From an uncultured Clostridia bacterium (GTDB lineage: Bacteria; Bacillota; Clostridia; UMGS1810), in contig CALGRC010000081.1 in the NCBI GenBank assembly GCA_937959315.1, forward strand, positions 1-16,672: a stretch of 16,672 bases of DNA, given 5' to 3'. A program made the translations under genes and the position numbers. The notes beneath the pieces were generated by a model. It was not told the origin of the DNA and did not search any database. It saw nothing but the letters and a program-made list of their open reading frames with translations. Shown in pieces: positions 14,231 through 16,672 of this stretch (position 1 is the first letter of the stretch; the number at the start of each line of letters is the position of its first letter).

Positions 14231-16476
14231 CCTTGCCCTCCTCCCATTTTCCGGAATTCACTCGGTACTGTCCCCACGTATTTTTTGAACAGGCGGGTAA
14301 AGGTGGCGGTACTGGCGAACCCACACCGCTGCGCAATATCTGAAAACGGGACATGGGAGTTCAAAATCAGCTTCTTAGTCTGTTCAATCCGGTAATAGTT
14401 GATATAATCCAGCAGCCCCATCCGGAATACCGCCTTGAATTTTTGCGTCAAATAGGAGGGCGTAATGGAAAATTCCTCCGCAATCATCCTGACAGAAAGA
14501 TTCGGGTCGTGAAAATGTTCTTTGACATATTCCGCAACGTCCACAGCCAGCTGGTTATCTTCCTTGGCACGTCTCAGCATTGTCACAAACGAAACAAAAA
14601 TATCCTCAACTAAATTTGAAACCTCGGAAACCGAACGGCAGGGGGATACATCATACTCTGTATAATAATCTGTCCATTCATTTCTGGAAGCATCAGAAAG
14701 CAGTAAATCGTTAAAGACAATATCAATCGAACGCGAAGTGAATGCTTTTACATCAGACAGGCGAAATTGACGCGCCTGAACCATTTCATAGAAATCGCGG
14801 ATGGTTTGCCGTACGCTGTCTATATTACATTCCAAAATCTGCACGGTCAGTTTTTTGGTGTAATCGTTGTAAAACTCTTTGATATCTTTTACATCAGCGA
14901 TATCTCTGTAGGTCATGATACCGAAACGCTGCGCATCCTTGCCGCATTCCAGCAGCTCCTGCGCCTCCTCCAGCGCGGCGGCAATATTTGCAATCCCTTC
15001 ACATGGGGCGCTGACCGCCGCATAAAACCGTGCGCCAAAGTATTGTTCCATTTTTTGCAAGCTGACCTCCAGACTGGTTTTCAATACTTTCTCGTGCTGT
15101 TTTTGCGATGCGGCCAGTATCACCAGGCTGTTTGCCTCATGCGTCATATGCAGCTCGCAGCTCGTCCCCAAAATTTCTTCAAAAATATTGGTAAATGCCG
15201 CATACGCCAGTTCTATACCAAGGTCATTTGTTTCTTTCAGCGTCCCCGTATCTGCCGCTTCCACCTTTAGCAAGGTAAAATAGCTGGCATTCTTATCATT
15301 TAAAACCGCCAAAATCCCATCCTGTGAAAACTGCTGGTCAACCAGGACCCGTTTAAACCGTTCGTCCTGTAAGCGTTTCTGATAGGAATCCATTTCATCC
15401 AGCAATTTTTTTCGTTCACCAACAATGGAATGTACCTGTTCATATATCACACTGTATTCATTACTCCGCTTTTTGTCGTTTTCACGTACACCCGGGAACA
15501 ACGACAGGATGGCCTGGACCGGCTTCATCTGTTTTTTGGTAAAAAACCATGTAATGACGCCGCCGGAAAGCAGGGCCAGTATAATAGAAGCAATATTGAT
15601 ATTCCGCGCCAGCTGTGTGCTTTGGGTAACATATGCTTCCTTTAGAAAATAATATATCTTAAACTTTGCAACACGGGCCGCTGCGGTATAATACCGCCCA
15701 TCCTCCAGCCGGACCGTACTTAGCTTATTGCTCTGATAAATATTGGTTTGCGCCTCCACATCCAGCAAATCCACATGCTCCAGCAGCGGCGCATCATTGC
15801 TGTACAAAAAATTGTTATCTGTATCCGCCAGAACGAGCACCGCGCTGCCATCGTACATTTCACGGTTTAAATAAACACCCTCCAGCACATCCTTTGGCAG
15901 GCTGATGACAACGGTTGCCGCGTTGGTCTGGGCCACATCCACATACAGGCTTTTCATAAACAGGATATCCCCGTTTTCCAGCCGTACAAAATCGCCGTCG
16001 TGGTATTCGGAAACATGCGTGTTCCACGTTTCAAAAGGGACGTCCGCCCCGTCATAATTGAGCTTGTGGAAGCTGGCGGTATCACATGCGGTGTCCGGCG
16101 TTACAGCCAAATTTAGGTTGTTGAACACAACATAAACCGAATAAAGCGGCGACTGCACTGAGCCGGCAATCCGGCGCAGCTCCTCCCGAAGCCCCCTGAC
16201 GGCAGACGGGTTCATCGCCTCCTCGGGGTGCATGGCCAGAAACCGGTTGACAGCCTCATTTTCATAAAAAGCATTATAGGTCCTGTCCATGCTGCGCGAC
16301 ATTTCATCAAAAAAAGAGAGCTCGTTTTCGACCATCGGGCCGGCCACCTGCGCGGCCATGCTGTTCATTGCAGAAAACGTACTCAGCTGCGCCAGTAAAA
16401 TCATGCCAACCGGCACCAATACCATCATCAGCGATGCGAATAATAATTGAAAGAAGACACTGCGGTTTCTTTTCAT
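14227..16476 (-). CDS. Membrane-anchored AraC-family transcriptional regulator with extracytoplasmic sensor
   Basis: This 749-residue protein is a one-component membrane regulator. A first membrane helix spans about 8-30 and a second about 292-313, with about 260 extracytoplasmic residues between them, the size and position of a dCache-type sensor in related Firmicutes regulators. A coiled-coil-like linker (335-375) leads to a CdaR/YesN-like degenerate GGDEF region (about 395-525; note ALEEAQELLECG at 501-512). The AraC DNA-binding domain fills 643-744: the first helix-turn-helix is around 661-682, the linker helix carries DYINYYRIEQTKKLI (690-704), and the second helix-turn-helix is 710-731 (FSDIAQRCGFASTATFTRLFKK). 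It probably senses an external sugar, perhaps through the co-translated binding protein, and activates the operon. The ATG has a GAGG site with a rather long gap of 11 bases. Confidence 0.93.
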   Translation of the reverse strand: MKRNRSVFFQLLFASLMMVLVPVGMILLAQLSTFSAMNSMAAQVAGPMVENELSFFDEMSRSMDRTYNAFYENEAVNRFLAMHPEEAMNPSAVRGLREELRRIAGSVQSPLYSVYVVFNNLNLAVTPDTACDTASFHKLNYDGADVPFETWNTHVSEYHDGDFVRLENGDILFMKSLYVDVAQTNAATVVISLPKDVLEGVYLNREMYDGSAVLVLADTDNNFLYSNDAPLLEHVDLLDVEAQTNIYQSNKLSTVRLEDGRYYTAAARVAKFKIYYFLKEAYVTQSTQLARNINIASIILALLSGGVITWFFTKKQMKPVQAILSLFPGVRENDKKRSNEYSVIYEQVHSIVGERKKLLDEMDSYQKRLQDERFKRVLVDQQFSQDGILAVLNDKNASYFTLLKVEAADTGTLKETNDLGIELAYAAFTNIFEEILGTSCELHMTHEANSLVILAASQKQHEKVLKTSLEVSLQKMEQYFGARFYAAVSAPCEGIANIAAALEEAQELLECGKDAQRFGIMTYRDIADVKDIKEFYNDYTKKLTVQILECNIDSVRQTIRDFYEMVQARQFRLSDVKAFTSRSIDIVFNDLLLSDASRNEWTDYYTEYDVSPCRSVSEVSNLVEDIFVSFVTMLRRAKEDNQLAVDVAEYVKEHFHDPNLSVRMIAEEFSITPSYLTQKFKAVFRMGLLDYINYYRIEQTKKLILNSHVPFSDIAQRCGFASTATFTRLFKKYVGTVPSEFRKMGGGQG

Positions 16477-16509
16477 TGAAATTCCATCCTCGGTTTGCTG
16501 TTTTCCTAT

Positions 16510-16538
16510 AGTTTACTATTTCCAAACCGGAATGTCAA
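16510..16538 (-). promoter_or_regulatory. Probable promoter of the regulator/binding-protein unit
   Basis: On the minus strand a perfect -35 TTGACA (16533-16538) is separated by 17 bases from TAAACT (16510-16515), four of six matches to the -10 consensus. A second TTGACA lies 11 bases further upstream (16544-16549). The elements lie about 35-60 bases before the ATG at 16476. The rest of 16550-16672 shows no gene I can support. Confidence 0.6.
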
Positions 16539-16672
16539 TCCCCTGTCAAAATCCTCCGCTGCCAAACGGGCGGAACACCATCCCTTATATACAGCCGTGG
16601 GGGGCGGGGGTAAAAACGGGCACGCGCCACCGCCGCAGCAATTAGCGAGTATTTAATGGGAGATCAAAAAAA

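Noticed and set aside
16307..16525. 72-codon minus-strand frame overlapping the regulator start
   Set aside because: It is out of frame with the regulator, largely inside its coding sequence, and has no recognisable features.

Overview
This 16.7 kb window is a dense sugar-utilisation locus from a bacterium. All twelve recognisable genes lie on the minus strand, so they read from right to left. I see no RNA genes, insertion sequences, integrases, CRISPR arrays or phage genes. A lipoprotein solute-binding protein, a membrane-anchored AraC-type regulator with a CdaR-like middle domain, strong purine-rich Shine-Dalgarno sites and cytoplasmic glycosidases all point to a Gram-positive Clostridia-type anaerobe, probably gut-associated. 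Base composition looks balanced to slightly GC-rich by eye. The taxonomic call is inference.

Right-hand module (about 16540 to 12650): a promoter near 16510-16538 drives a 749-residue regulator with an extracytoplasmic sensor and a C-terminal AraC DNA-binding domain. Its stop codon overlaps the start of a lipoprotein substrate-binding protein (ATGA overlap). A perfect 11-bp hairpin followed by a T run (12651-12683) then ends this unit. No ABC permease or ATPase genes are present.

Left-hand module (about 12573 to 91): a second promoter with a perfect TATAAT starts a ten-gene operon. In order of transcription it encodes a GH88 unsaturated glucuronyl hydrolase, a GH29 fucosidase with a C-terminal F5/8-type domain, a GH89 alpha-N-acetylglucosaminidase, a GH35 beta-galactosidase, a divergent URO-D-like protein, a second compact GH29 fucosidase, a sugar nucleotidyltransferase, an anomeric (NahK-like) sugar kinase, a second URO-D-like protein with an intact HxC...C zinc motif, and a RhaM-family mutarotase. 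Gaps are 15-52 bp, with two short overlaps (13 and 11 bp). Transcription may continue beyond base 1: the 90 bases after the mutarotase hold no visible terminator or gene start.

How the genes may work together (inference): the binding protein and a transporter encoded elsewhere bring in an oligosaccharide carrying alpha-fucose, alpha-GlcNAc, beta-galactose and a lyase-derived unsaturated uronic acid. Glycosidases without signal peptides trim it in the cytoplasm. The mutarotase, kinase and nucleotidyltransferase process released monosaccharides, possibly into nucleotide sugars. The two URO-D-superfamily proteins have no conventional place in this pathway and are the most unusual part of the window; methyl transfer to or from a sugar-derived substrate is one possibility.
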